A stretch of DNA of 64,000 nucleotides from the NCBI RefSeq assembly GCF_009939195.1, contig NZ_JAACKC010000001.1, positions 241,665-305,664 on the forward strand, given 5' to 3'. This stretch comes from Acinetobacter kanungonis (GTDB taxonomy: Bacteria; Pseudomonadota; Gammaproteobacteria; Pseudomonadales; Moraxellaceae). The notes under the pieces are model-generated. The model made no database searches. It saw only the letters and a list, made by a program, of their open reading frames with translations, and was not told the origin of the DNA. Numbering within the stretch: position 1 is the stretch's first letter; each line of letters opens with the position of its first letter. Below, piece after piece: positions 17,559-26,365 of this stretch. The position numbers and the translations under genes were made by a program.

Positions 17559-18221
17559 AGTTTGATTGTTAGACTATTCTTTCGCTTTACAGCTTTTACG
17601 CTTGAGATGGATCAACGTGGAAAAGTTTGAAATGGCAACCTGCTCAAATATTTTTTTATGTGCAGAATAGTCAAGTCGATGCCTTAACGTCAATACAAAA
17701 GCACCCATTTTATTGGAAGAATAAATTCGAAAAGGATTGAAGTAATGAAAAGAGTTTAGCGAATAGTTAAAACGGAATAGCGAATAGAAATACAATAATC
17801 AAATAATTAAGACTATGATTTAATGCCTTTTTTCTTACGGGAGTCAAGATAAAATTCGATTAATGACCAAATCACAATGAGCAAGAAAAAGAATAATACC
17901 AAGAGAAAAGCTGAAACATACGTCATATTGTTCAATCCTAAACTTACTTGGGTAAAACGACCGATAGGCAATGAAACTCCATTTCATCTACGACAAAAGT
18001 CTAATACGGTTTAGGAGCGATGAATAGTGATTTTTTTCAATTAACTGATACTTTTTTCCAATAAATTCAGAGCTAAAAGCGATTAATCCAGCGAATTCAA
18101 ACGTTTTTACGCGAATCCATCACAAAACAAAATTGCAAAAAATATACATCCGTATTTTATTATTTGAATTACGGCATTCCAGCCATTGACCTTATTTTAA
18201 AATAAGAAGACATTAGCAGGC
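17559..18221. other. Intergenic region with one small minus-strand gene
   Basis: Apart from the 37-codon gene at 17813-17926, no convincing feature is seen. A 73-codon minus-strand frame at 17574-17795 begins at TTG without a ribosome binding site and is not supported. Confidence 0.5.
17813..17926 (-). CDS. Small single-pass membrane protein (37 aa)
   Basis: An ATG on the minus strand at 17926, with AGGA about 9 bases upstream, opens a 37-codon frame reading MTYVSAFLLVLFFFLLIVIW, then SLIEFYLDSRKKKG and a short tail. One transmembrane helix (residues 5-24) followed by a positively charged end predicts an N-out/C-in inner-membrane peptide, by the positive-inside rule. The strong hydrophobic/charged organisation makes chance unlikely. 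No family is recognised; small cytochrome oxidase accessory subunits and toxin-like peptides share this shape, but nothing nearby supports either. Confidence 0.55.
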   Translation of the reverse strand: MTYVSAFLLVLFFFLLIVIWSLIEFYLDSRKKKGIKS

Positions 18222-18812
18222 TTGATTAACCCCATAACATTTAGATTTGCTATGTTAAAAAAAATGATTGGTGAGTCCGCATTTAAACTTGCGGGTTGGC
18301 AATATCACGTAGAACCCAATACGCTCGAAAACAAACAGGTGATTGTTGGCTTTGAACACACCTCAATGATGGATGCCGTTTTGTCTATCGCCTTGTTCCA
18401 GATCTATGATATTAAAATCCATACACTCATAAAAAAAGAACTGTTCAAAGGACCGATGAAACCACTGCTGGAAGCTTTAGGTGGTATCGCAGTAGATCGC
18501 AAATCCAATCAGGACATCGTGGGACAAATGGTCGACCTATTTGCTTCACATGAAAAATTCAATTTAGTGATTGCCCCAGAAGCAACGCGCGCCAAAAATG
18601 GTGAAGCACGTCGACCAATCCGCACTGGCTTTTGGCATATTGCCAAAGCAGCAAATGTGCCGATTGTACTGATGTATGCCAATTCGCAAACCAAACAAGG
18701 CGGTATTTTTGGCAAAATTTACCCAACCGAACTGCACCACGACCTTGCTCTGATGCAAAAGCTCTATAAGGAAAATGTCGGTCTGGACATCGTCATTCCT
18801 GAACCCAAATAG
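18222..18812 (+). CDS. PlsC-family 1-acylglycerol-3-phosphate acyltransferase-like protein
   Basis: A short (about 186-196 residues) acyltransferase. Motif I is HTSMMD (H-x4-D), the catalytic pair; KKELFKGP and ALGGIAVDR correspond to motif II, and APEATRAKNGEARRPIRTGFWHIA to motif III (E-x-TR) with the following conserved G-F. Such proteins transfer acyl groups to glycerophospholipids at the inner membrane. The size and EATR variant resemble the small family of glycerol acyltransferases with unassigned acceptors rather than the essential PlsC of about 240 residues. Start is uncertain: TTG 18222 or ATG 18252, neither with a clear Shine-Dalgarno sequence. It stands alone ahead of yebC. Confidence 0.8.
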   Translation: MINPITFRFAMLKKMIGESAFKLAGWQYHVEPNTLENKQVIVGFEHTSMMDAVLSIALFQIYDIKIHTLIKKELFKGPMKPLLEALGGIAVDRKSNQDIVGQMVDLFASHEKFNLVIAPEATRAKNGEARRPIRTGFWHIAKAANVPIVLMYANSQTKQGGIFGKIYPTELHHDLALMQKLYKENVGLDIVIPEPK

Positions 18813-18928
18813 TTGCTGCTAATTGTATAAAAACTCAAACTTAAGCCCTTTCTCACAAAAAAGGGCTTATGGTAGAATCTGCACAATTTGATTTGGCATA
18901 CAGCCAATCTACAAGGAGCATATTTCGC

Positions 18929-19678
18929 ATGGCGGGTCATTCCAAGTGGGCTAATACTAAGCATCGTAAAGCAAAACAAGATGCGAGCCGCGCTAAAGTA
19001 TTCACAAAATTCATTCGTGAAATCGTTACAGCTGCCCGTTTAGGTGGTGGTGATGTTGCGTCTAACCCTCGTTTACGTGCTGTCGTTGAGAAAGCATTAG
19101 TCGCAAATATGACGCGTGATACGATCAACCGTGCAATTCAGCGCGGTGTTGGTGGTGAAGAAAATACAGATTTAAAAGAAGTCACTTACGAAGGTTATGG
19201 CGTTGGTGGTGTGGCTGTTATTGTTGAAACCATGACAGACAACTTAAACCGTACTGTGCCAGATGTTCGCCATTGTTTCTCTAAAACAGATGGCAACTTG
19301 GGTACTGCGGGTTCAGTAGCGTATATGTTTACTAAACGCGGTGAGATTACTTTTGAAGATGTATCTTTAGAAGACAAAATCATGGACGTGGCTTTAGAAG
19401 CAGGCGCTGAAGATATTGAAGTGGCTGAAGATGAAATTTTAGTCATCACAACCCCTGAGTCTTTTGGTGAAGTTCAAGATGCGCTTACAGCAGCAGGTTT
19501 AAAATCTGACAATGCTGAAGTGGTGATGAACCCTTCAACGAAAGCATTGATTACAGATGTTGATCAAGCGAAAAAAATCGTGAAAATGATTGATATGTTT
19601 GAAGATTTGGATGACGTGCAAAACGTTTATACTAATGTTGAATTCACAGATGAAGTTTTAGCGCAACTCGATGCTTAA
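18929..19678 (+). CDS. yebC: YebC/PmpR-family protein
   Basis: A 249-residue member of the highly conserved YebC family, starting [18 protein letters not shown], the family hallmark. Further signatures are [40 protein letters not shown] and [17 protein letters not shown]. Members are described as DNA-binding regulators and, more recently, as factors that help ribosomes pass proline-rich stretches. The start is set at ATG 18929, with AAGGAG about 10 bases upstream; the frame is open to 18869 but that part contains an unrelated hairpin (TAAGCCCTTT / AAAGGGCTTA). A bidirectional terminator follows. Confidence 0.96.
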   Translation: MAGHSKWANTKHRKAKQDASRAKVFTKFIREIVTAARLGGGDVASNPRLRAVVEKALVANMTRDTINRAIQRGVGGEENTDLKEVTYEGYGVGGVAVIVETMTDNLNRTVPDVRHCFSKTDGNLGTAGSVAYMFTKRGEITFEDVSLEDKIMDVALEAGAEDIEVAEDEILVITTPESFGEVQDALTAAGLKSDNAEVVMNPSTKALITDVDQAKKIVKMIDMFEDLDDVQNVYTNVEFTDEVLAQLDA

Positions 19679-19690
19679 ACCTGTCAACAT

Positions 19691-19719
19691 AAAAAACGCG
19701 CAATTTGCGCGTTTTTTAT
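19691..19719. terminator. Bidirectional terminator between yebC and the Lrp-type gene
   Basis: A 12-bp stem AAAAAACGCGCA / TGCGCGTTTTTT with loop ATT serves the convergent genes on both sides. Confidence 0.92.
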
Positions 19720-19762
19720 TGTCTAAAAATACAGAAACTTGTTCTGCATTAAATGCTCAAAA

Positions 19763-20233
19763 TTAAACTTTATTTAATAAGCCACGACAGTTAAAGACGT
19801 CATATTCCTTAATCACGAAACTGGAATGTAGCGCCACCACATGCTCAATCTTACCAATCCGATTCAGCAAAATCTGGCTGTAATTTTCCATATCCCGAGC
19901 AATCACTTCGACAATAAAATCTGCCGACTGCCCTGTCACTAAAAAGGCATTAATCACTTCTGGAATGCTTTCCAACTCTTCCAAAAATTTAGAGAAGGTA
20001 TCGCTATCATGCTTGCTTAAAGACACTTGCAGTAACACATGCAAGCTAAAACCGAGTTTTTGATAATTAATATCACGACGCACATTGGTCATGACATTGG
20101 TGTCAATCAAATGCTTAATACGGCGATGCACAGAGCTCACGGAAAGATTGATTCGCTCTGACAATTCATTCAGATTCACATCTTCATGGGTTAAAATTTC
20201 CAGAATTTGTTTATCAAAGCGGTCTAATTCCAT
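19763..20233 (-). CDS. Lrp/AsnC-family transcriptional regulator
   Basis: A 156-residue regulator. The N-terminal winged helix-turn-helix (LDRFDKQILEILTHEDVNLNELSERINLSVSSVHRRIKHL) is typical for Lrp/AsnC, and the C-terminal RAM domain (VLLQVSLSK...VINAFLVTGQSADFIVEVIARD) binds amino acids or related effectors. Start ATG 20233 is preceded by GGAG at 6 bases; the frame extends four codons further to a TTG. The target is not evident. Divergently oriented neighbours are absent, but the polyamine cluster (10.9-17.5 kb) and the azlCD exporter (33.6 kb) are the sort of genes such regulators control. Confidence 0.92.
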   Translation of the reverse strand: MELDRFDKQILEILTHEDVNLNELSERINLSVSSVHRRIKHLIDTNVMTNVRRDINYQKLGFSLHVLLQVSLSKHDSDTFSKFLEELESIPEVINAFLVTGQSADFIVEVIARDMENYSQILLNRIGKIEHVVALHSSFVIKEYDVFNCRGLLNKV

Positions 20234-20490
20234 TACTGGCTCCAAATTAAAAAATTGAGTGCAGACAACAACTCAGGTATGAATTATTTGAGTTTCTCAA
20301 GATCTCTGCTCAACATCTGAAAATGATTATTTCGCTTATTCCGTTAAAAAGAAAGTCATTGTGCGACTTATTTTTAGCAAATGCGGTATTTATAGAAATT
20401 TAATGAAATAAATGCGCATTTGTCTAAACTAGATTTCATTCTTGAGGCAGTTCTGCGAGTTTATTTTCACTTTATTTAAGAAGAAATGAA

Positions 20491-21261
20491 TTACATACCA
20501 CGCCAGTCGACGCGTGCATTGCGTTCAGTCTGATAAACACGTTGCACATACTGCCCCAAAGGCAAGTCTAAAAATTGCTGCTTAAAGGCATAAAATTCTT
20601 CAGAACTTCCAGAAATATAATCTTCTTCACGCTCCCACGGCGTGCCTGCAATTTCCAGAAGTGGTGCCAGCATTGAACACACTGAAATATCTGCCAGTCC
20701 CAAACGCTCACCGACAAAATAACGACCGCCATTTTCAAGTAATTTCTGATTCAACACAGCAATTAATTGTTCCATTTGGTGTTTGGAATATTCGACTTTT
20801 TCAGCATCTAATTGATAACTTTTCGATACTAATGTTCTTAAAATCGGTTTAGAAAACTTTTCAAATTGACGCAAATAGCCTTTTTCACCAATCATGATGT
20901 CTAAGGTTTCATCGCTTTCAGACAGGCTCTGTGCCAAGCCCCAACGGCGCACATGCAACCCCAGCTCAGATGCCAAGGCATTTATTTCTAATGCCATTTC
21001 TCTTAAATGTGGGTCTGCTCTTAATAAGGCATGTTCAGGATAGGTCTGGTCTAAATACAAGGCGATCTGGGTAGAATCTGCAATCCAATACTCATTGTCT
21101 TTTAATATCGGCAGTTTGTTCTGCCCTGTTTTGAGTTGAGCAAAGGCTCGATGCACACCCGGAATTAAATTCTGTGCCACATAGTCCAGTTGTTTATGAT
21201 CGAGTAACCAGCGAGCTTTCTCACAATAATGAGATAAAGGGAACTGGTATAAAATTCGCAT
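20491..21261 (-). CDS. Glutathione S-transferase family protein
   Basis: A 256-residue protein beginning MRILYQFPLSHYCEKARWLLDHK, the thioredoxin-fold N-terminal half with the S-x2-C-x-K-x-R segment; ILKDNEYWIADSTQIALYLDQTYPE supplies the glutathione-binding D-S motif. The all-helical C-terminal domain includes VGERLGLADISVCSMLAPLLEIAG, the usual N-capping region. Length is above the usual 200-220 because of a longer C-terminal tail. ATG 21261 has GGAG 5 bases upstream; the frame opens two codons earlier at GTG. Substrate unknown; it lies next to the organosulfur operon but on the opposite strand. Confidence 0.9.
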   Translation of the reverse strand: MRILYQFPLSHYCEKARWLLDHKQLDYVAQNLIPGVHRAFAQLKTGQNKLPILKDNEYWIADSTQIALYLDQTYPEHALLRADPHLREMALEINALASELGLHVRRWGLAQSLSESDETLDIMIGEKGYLRQFEKFSKPILRTLVSKSYQLDAEKVEYSKHQMEQLIAVLNQKLLENGGRYFVGERLGLADISVCSMLAPLLEIAGTPWEREEDYISGSSEEFYAFKQQFLDLPLGQYVQRVYQTERNARVDWRGM

Positions 21262-21630
21262 AAACACTCCAAAAGATGCTGGGACATTGATTTATCGAGA
21301 AAACCAACGCTTTCAGTCTGTTACTTTAGACAGTCAAGCCCAGAAAAACAATGTACTTTTTATCCCAAAATAAACACCTGCTGTTCTTGCACAGTCATAC
21401 ATTTTTATGCCTTGAATATCTTAAAACTTGATAATTCTCAATTTTTTAAATTTACAGCAATTTATTAAAAAATATTTTCCATATAAAACAGCAATTTAAT
21501 TTATCTGATTTTATTCAAACCTTTCCATTTAAAGTTTTAAACATCGTTTTTCATAAGTACAGAAAAATCAATCATTTAATTTTGTAAGGCTCGACACTTA
21601 AGATTTGGAGATTACTTTAAAGGTGTCACC
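21262..21630. promoter_or_regulatory. Divergent intergenic region upstream of the organosulfur operon
   Basis: Very A+T-rich, about 370 bases, and must hold the promoters for the glutathione S-transferase (minus) and the sulfur operon (plus). I did not see a convincing sigma-54 (-24/-12) motif or an RNA switch. Confidence 0.4.
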
Positions 21631-22833
21631 ATGGCTTATCTCAATTCAAAAAATATACAGATCATCAAAAATGATCAGGATGCAATTAATGCAGCGTATC
21701 AAGTTGCAGACTTTGCCCTCGAAGGTCGCAATTATCGAGATCAAACGCGAACCTTGCCTTTTGCCGAAATAGAACAATTTAGCCAAAAAGGTTTGGGTGG
21801 TTTAAGAATTCCAAAACAATACGGCGGAGCGTATGTCTCCAATAAAACACTGGCACGTGTATTCCGCATTCTGAATAAAGCCGACTCCAGTGTCGGGCAA
21901 ATTCCGCAGAATCAAATTAGCCTGCTGTATTTAATTGACCTGATGGGCACTGAAGCGCAAAAGCAGTTTATCTTTCAGCAAATTCTAGATGGTAAACGCT
22001 TAGCCAATGGTGGACCCGAACGCCATACCAAAGACTCGAAAACACTGAATACCAGCTTAAGCATAGAAAATGGTCACTATTATCTACAAGGTGAAAAGTT
22101 CTACTCAACGGGTAGTAGTTTCGCGCATTGGTTAGCCATTAAAGCCATTCACCCCGAAGGTCATGTGGTGCTGGTACTGGTAGATCGTGAAGCTCAAGGC
22201 GTTGAGGTGATAAATGACTGGGATGGTTTTGGACAGCGTACTACATCTAGCGGCTCAGTCCGCCTTAATCAGGTGAAAATTGATCCCTTTCTGATTTTTG
22301 ATGAACGCATCTTAACCGCGACACCAACCTATCGCGGGGCGTATTCACAACTTTTACAAGCTGCAATTGATGTCGGCATTGCTGAAGCAGCCTTTGAAGA
22401 TACGCTGGCAGCCGTCAAAAAGGCGCGCCCAATTGTCGATGCGCAAGTAGAAAAAGCCAGTTTCGAACATTACACCTTACAGGAAATCGGCAAGCTGCAA
22501 ATTCAGCTTGAAGCTGCCATTTTACTGCTGGATGAAGCCGCAGAATATTTAGATGAATTAGATCAACTTAATAACGTAACTGATGAACAAGCCACCCGCG
22601 CATCTATTTTAGTGGCTGAAGCCAAAATTTATGCCAATGATGCTGCACTCAATATCTCCGAAAAACTGCTCGAATTGGGGGGTAGCCGTTCCAGTTTAAG
22701 TCAATTCAATTTAGATCAGCACTGGCGTAATGCACGTGTACATACCCTCCATGATCCTGTGCGCTGGAAATTACATGCGCTTGGCGATTATTACCTGAAT
22801 CATAAATTACCTGCGCGCCATGCATGGATTTAA
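21631..22833 (+). CDS. SfnB-type acyl-CoA dehydrogenase-fold flavoprotein (first copy)
   Basis: A 400-residue protein of the acyl-CoA dehydrogenase fold. Recognisable parts are GLGGLRIPKQYGGAYVS, SVGQIPQNQI, YLQGEKFYSTGSSFAHW, DWDGFGQRTTSSGSVRL and the late HWRNARVHTLHDPVRWK. These features define the SfnB/DszC-like group of flavin monooxygenases acting on sulfones, sulfoxides and other organosulfur compounds, rather than true fatty acid enzymes. AAAGGTG precedes ATG 21631. It is the first gene of a seven-gene operon and is a paralog of the next gene (same motifs in the same order). The reaction is inferred from family; no substrate can be read. Confidence 0.9.
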   Translation: MAYLNSKNIQIIKNDQDAINAAYQVADFALEGRNYRDQTRTLPFAEIEQFSQKGLGGLRIPKQYGGAYVSNKTLARVFRILNKADSSVGQIPQNQISLLYLIDLMGTEAQKQFIFQQILDGKRLANGGPERHTKDSKTLNTSLSIENGHYYLQGEKFYSTGSSFAHWLAIKAIHPEGHVVLVLVDREAQGVEVINDWDGFGQRTTSSGSVRLNQVKIDPFLIFDERILTATPTYRGAYSQLLQAAIDVGIAEAAFEDTLAAVKKARPIVDAQVEKASFEHYTLQEIGKLQIQLEAAILLLDEAAEYLDELDQLNNVTDEQATRASILVAEAKIYANDAALNISEKLLELGGSRSSLSQFNLDQHWRNARVHTLHDPVRWKLHALGDYYLNHKLPARHAWI

Positions 22834-22843
22834 GGAGAACAAA

Positions 22844-24067
22844 ATGACTTCCTATCAAAGTATTTCCCCAGCACAGGCAGCGCAACTTGCACCTGCTCAT
22901 ATTATTCAATCGGACACCGAAGCATTGGAAATTGCCCATGCCTTAGCCGAACAATTCAAACACAATGCAATTGTTCGCGATGCAGAACGCATCTTGCCGT
23001 TTGAGCAAATTGAAGCCTATAGCCAATCTGGATTATGGGCGATGACTGTGCCCAAACAATATGGCGGTGCCGAGGTTTCAAGCTATACGGTGGCACGGAT
23101 TATTGCCCTCATGAGTGGTGTCGATGGTTCAATCGGTCAAATCCCACAAAACCATTTCTATGCTTTGGAAGTATTACGTAACACGGGTACTGAGCAACAA
23201 AAACAAAAGCTTTATCGCGAAGTGTTGCACGGTGCCCGCTTTGGCAATGCCCTTGCAGAATTTAAAACCAAGAATGCTACACAAAAACAAACTTCCATTT
23301 CCCCTACAACCGATGGTTTCATCGTCAACGGGGAAAAGTTCTATTGCACGGGCAGTTTGTTTGCACATCGTATTCCAACCTTGGTCAAAGATGCGGATGA
23401 ACGCGAGTTTCTTGCTTTTATTCCTCGTGATAGTAAAGGCGTAGAACTGATTGATGATTGGTCAGGATTTGGACAACGCACCACGGGCAGCGGTACGGTT
23501 AAATTCCATCAAGTCTTTGTCTCTGCGGAAGATGTGATTCCGTTCGATCAAGCATTTTTACAACCGACTTTGGTGGGTCCTTTTGCCCAGATTATGCATG
23601 CCGCGATTGAAACAGGCATTGCACGTGCTGCCTTTGAAGAAACCTTGGTTCGTGTGCGTAAAGCCCGCCCTTGGATTGATTCAGGCGTAGAAGCTGCAAC
23701 CCAAGACCCACTGACCTTATTGGAACTGGGGCGTATCGTGGCAGATGTGCGTGCCAGTGAAGTCTTGTTAAAACAGGCAGCACGCTCGATTAACGCAGCC
23801 AAACCACAACCCACCGAAGACAACATCACTCAAGCGTCTTTAGATGTTGCCAAAGTTCGCGCACATAGCAGTGAAACGGCACTGAAAGCCTCTTCCAAAC
23901 TGGTTGAACTGGCAGGCAGTCGTGGTAGCCAACGTACAGATGGTTTAGACCGATTCTGGCGCAATGCCCGCGTACACACCCTGCACGATGCGGCTCGCTG
24001 GAAATATTACTTCATTGCAAATTACACACTCAACGGCATTCGCCCTCCACGTCGGGGGACCTTGTAA
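22844..24067 (+). CDS. SfnB-type acyl-CoA dehydrogenase-fold flavoprotein (second copy)
   Basis: A 407-residue paralog of the preceding gene, with VPKQYGGAEVSSYTVARI, GSIGQIPQNHFYALE, VNGEKFYCTGSLFAHR, DWSGFGQRTTGSGTVKF and FWRNARVHTLHDAARWKYY. ATG 22844 lies 8 bases after an AAGGAG and 10 bases after the previous stop, so the two are tightly coupled. Retention of two diverged copies in one operon suggests different substrates or a hetero-oligomer. The family includes SfnB, needed for growth on dimethyl sulfone in Pseudomonas. Confidence 0.9.
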   Translation: MTSYQSISPAQAAQLAPAHIIQSDTEALEIAHALAEQFKHNAIVRDAERILPFEQIEAYSQSGLWAMTVPKQYGGAEVSSYTVARIIALMSGVDGSIGQIPQNHFYALEVLRNTGTEQQKQKLYREVLHGARFGNALAEFKTKNATQKQTSISPTTDGFIVNGEKFYCTGSLFAHRIPTLVKDADEREFLAFIPRDSKGVELIDDWSGFGQRTTGSGTVKFHQVFVSAEDVIPFDQAFLQPTLVGPFAQIMHAAIETGIARAAFEETLVRVRKARPWIDSGVEAATQDPLTLLELGRIVADVRASEVLLKQAARSINAAKPQPTEDNITQASLDVAKVRAHSSETALKASSKLVELAGSRGSQRTDGLDRFWRNARVHTLHDAARWKYYFIANYTLNGIRPPRRGTL

Positions 24068-25482
24068 TGACAAAACAAACGCCAAAACAGATTCTTTTAA
24101 ATGCTTTCGATATGAACTCGGTTGGGCATATCAATCATGGTTTATGGACGCATCCACGAGATCAGTCGCACCGATTTAATGAACTCAATTACTGGACTGA
24201 ACTGGCGAAAACGCTGGAGCAAGGCTTATTTGATGGTTTGTTTATTGCCGATATTACCGGTGTTTACGATGTCTATCAGAACGGGATTGATCTCACCCTA
24301 AAAGAATCGATTCAGTTGCCGAGTCATGATCCAAGTACTTTGGTTTCAGCCATGGCTGCCGTCACGCAACATTTGGGCTTCGGGGTGACGGTTAATTTGA
24401 GCTATGAAAATCCGTATCAGTTTGCCCGTCGTTTTGCCAGTTTAGATCACCTGACTCAAGGTCGAATCGGCTGGAATATCGTGACGGGTTATTTAGACAG
24501 TGCGGAACGTCTGATCGGTCAGCAAGGCTTAAAAGAACATGACCTGCGATATACCCAAGCCGAAGAGTTTGTTGATCTCTGCTATAAATTTTGGGAAGGC
24601 TCGTGGGAAAATGATGCAGTACTAAAAGATAAAGCACAGCGTATTTTTAGCGATCCAGCGAAAGTGCATGCCATTCAACATCAGGGGCAGTTTTATCAAA
24701 GTCAGGGAGTGTTCCAAGTTTCTCCTTCACCACAGCGCACGCCAGTTCTGTATCAAGCAGGAGCATCACCTCGTGGTTTAGCTTTTGCGACTCAACATGC
24801 AGAAGGTATTTTCATTGGTGGTGACCAACCTGAAAAAATCAAACAGCAAGTCGATAAAATTCGTGCCCTTGCGGTTACGCAAGGTCGAGATGCAAATAGT
24901 GTCAAAATCTTTGTGGGCATTACCGTGGTGACCGCAGAAACGGATGCGCTGGCACAAGAAAAATTGGCTGAATATATCCGCTATGCCAGTCCTGAAGCTG
25001 GTTTAGCACATTACTCCAGTTCGGTCGGGATCGATTTATCAAAATTTGCAGATGATGAAGCGATTCCCTATCAAAAAACCAACAGCATTGCCTCGGTCAA
25101 CCAAAAATTCAAAGAACAAAACATCACCCGTAATGACTTAAAAGCCCAACATGTCTTGGGTGGACGTTATCCCCTGATCGTGGGTAGCGGCGCTGCGGTC
25201 GCGGAGCAACTGATTCAGTGGATCGATGAAACAGGCATTGACGGTTTTAATCTGACCCGCACGGTTGCCCCAGAATCGCATCAGGATTTTATTCGCTATG
25301 TCATTCCTGAATTACAACAACGTGGACGCTACAAAACCAGCTATAGCACAGGCAGTTTAAGACACAAACTATTCCAGCAAGGTGACCATCTTGCAGTCCA
25401 ACATCCTGTGCAGCAGTTCCGATGTTTAAGCTCAAACTCGACTCCAGACTTAACCACACATTCAGAAAAACAGACAGCTTAA
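24067..25482 (+). CDS. NtaA/SnaA/DszA-family FMN-dependent monooxygenase (DmoA-like)
   Basis: A 471-residue luciferase-fold (LLM class) monooxygenase of the NtaA/DszA group. Landmarks are LLNAFDMNSVGHINHGLW, FDGLFIADITGVYD, FGVTVNLSYENPYQFARRFASLDHLTQGRIGWNIVTGY, SPQRTPVLYQAGASPRG and DGFNLTR. Relatives use reduced FMN to oxidise sulfur compounds (dimethyl sulfide monooxygenase DmoA, dibenzothiophene sulfone monooxygenase DszA) or aminopolycarboxylates. The start overlaps the preceding stop (TAATG), implying translational coupling. A flavin reductase must supply reduced FMN; none is in the operon, though a reductase-like gene lies at 58.9 kb. Confidence 0.92.
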   Translation: MTKQTPKQILLNAFDMNSVGHINHGLWTHPRDQSHRFNELNYWTELAKTLEQGLFDGLFIADITGVYDVYQNGIDLTLKESIQLPSHDPSTLVSAMAAVTQHLGFGVTVNLSYENPYQFARRFASLDHLTQGRIGWNIVTGYLDSAERLIGQQGLKEHDLRYTQAEEFVDLCYKFWEGSWENDAVLKDKAQRIFSDPAKVHAIQHQGQFYQSQGVFQVSPSPQRTPVLYQAGASPRGLAFATQHAEGIFIGGDQPEKIKQQVDKIRALAVTQGRDANSVKIFVGITVVTAETDALAQEKLAEYIRYASPEAGLAHYSSSVGIDLSKFADDEAIPYQKTNSIASVNQKFKEQNITRNDLKAQHVLGGRYPLIVGSGAAVAEQLIQWIDETGIDGFNLTRTVAPESHQDFIRYVIPELQQRGRYKTSYSTGSLRHKLFQQGDHLAVQHPVQQFRCLSSNSTPDLTTHSEKQTA

Positions 25483-25513
25483 CTGCTGTAAATTTAGAAA
25501 TACGAGAGATAAC

Positions 25514-26356
25514 ATGGCTTTAACTGCAAAAAATAAATTTACCTTTTTAGGGGTACTTGTCGCTGCACTAGTGATCGGACTGGTGGCGTGGAGCTACCAC
25601 AAAAAAACCAGCAATACTGAGTTAGTGATTGGTATTAGTCCGCCCTTTGCCAATCCATTAAAAGTTGCGGTGGAAGAAGCGAAACAACAAGGCATCAATG
25701 TGAAACTGGTGGAATTTTCCGACTGGAATACGCCGAATATTACCTTAAATCATGGCGATATTGATGCCAACTATTTCCAGCATCAACCTTTCTTGGACAA
25801 TGCGATTAAGGAAACCCAGTTCAAGTTAAAAGCTTTGGCAAAAGGCGTCACCACCCATGTCGGTTTATATTCAAAAAAATATCATTCGTTAGATGAGCTG
25901 CCTGATCAAGCGCGTGTGGTGATTCCGAATGATCCTGTCAATCAAGGTCGTGCCCTACTGCTGTTACAGCAAGCTAAACTGATTACTTTAAAAAATCCCG
26001 AGAATCATTTATCCAACTTGCAGGACATTGCGAGCAACCCTAAAAAGCTGCAATTTATTGAAGTTGAAGGTCCGCAAACCGCGCGTGCGGTGGATGATGC
26101 AGATTTAGTGTTTAGTTACCCACACTATTTACGTCTAGCGAAAACCATTGACCCGAATGATGCGCTGATTTTGGATGACAACACCAATACTCGTTATTCA
26201 ATTTTATTTGTCGTGCGTGATGACTACCAGCAACAACATCCTGAAAAAGCGGCACAATTGGAAAAATTCATCCAAATTTATCAGACCTCTGCCAAGGTTA
26301 AACAAACCTTGAATGATGAAATTGGCTCAAAACTTTGGTTCCCAGGCTGGAAGTGA
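25514..26356 (+). CDS. MetQ/NlpA-family ABC transporter substrate-binding protein (first copy)
   Basis: A 280-residue periplasmic binding protein of the NlpA (MetQ) family: GISPPFANPLKVAVEEAKQQG, KLVEFSDWNTPN, GDIDANYFQHQPFLDNA, KKYHSLDELPDQARVVIPND and FIEVEGPQTARAVDDADLV. The usual lipobox cysteine is absent: the N-terminal helix (FTFLGVLVAALVIGLVAW) is followed by SYHKK with no Cys, so the protein is probably held by an uncleaved anchor or released by another route. It follows the monooxygenase gene by 31 bases. It is paralogous to the next gene. Likely ligand: an organosulfur compound related to the monooxygenases, by context. Confidence 0.92.
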   Translation: MALTAKNKFTFLGVLVAALVIGLVAWSYHKKTSNTELVIGISPPFANPLKVAVEEAKQQGINVKLVEFSDWNTPNITLNHGDIDANYFQHQPFLDNAIKETQFKLKALAKGVTTHVGLYSKKYHSLDELPDQARVVIPNDPVNQGRALLLLQQAKLITLKNPENHLSNLQDIASNPKKLQFIEVEGPQTARAVDDADLVFSYPHYLRLAKTIDPNDALILDDNTNTRYSILFVVRDDYQQQHPEKAAQLEKFIQIYQTSAKVKQTLNDEIGSKLWFPGWK

Positions 26357-26365
26357 GATTGAGCA

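Noticed and set aside
17574..17795. 73-codon minus-strand frame after the putrescine operon
   Set aside because: Begins at TTG without ribosome binding site, composition is not protein-like in a consistent way, and it lies directly against the operon terminator.
18842..18869. TAAGCCCTTT / AAAGGGCTTA hairpin before yebC as a terminator
   Set aside because: The stem is good but no T-run follows; it could be a leader structure, so it was not listed as a terminator.
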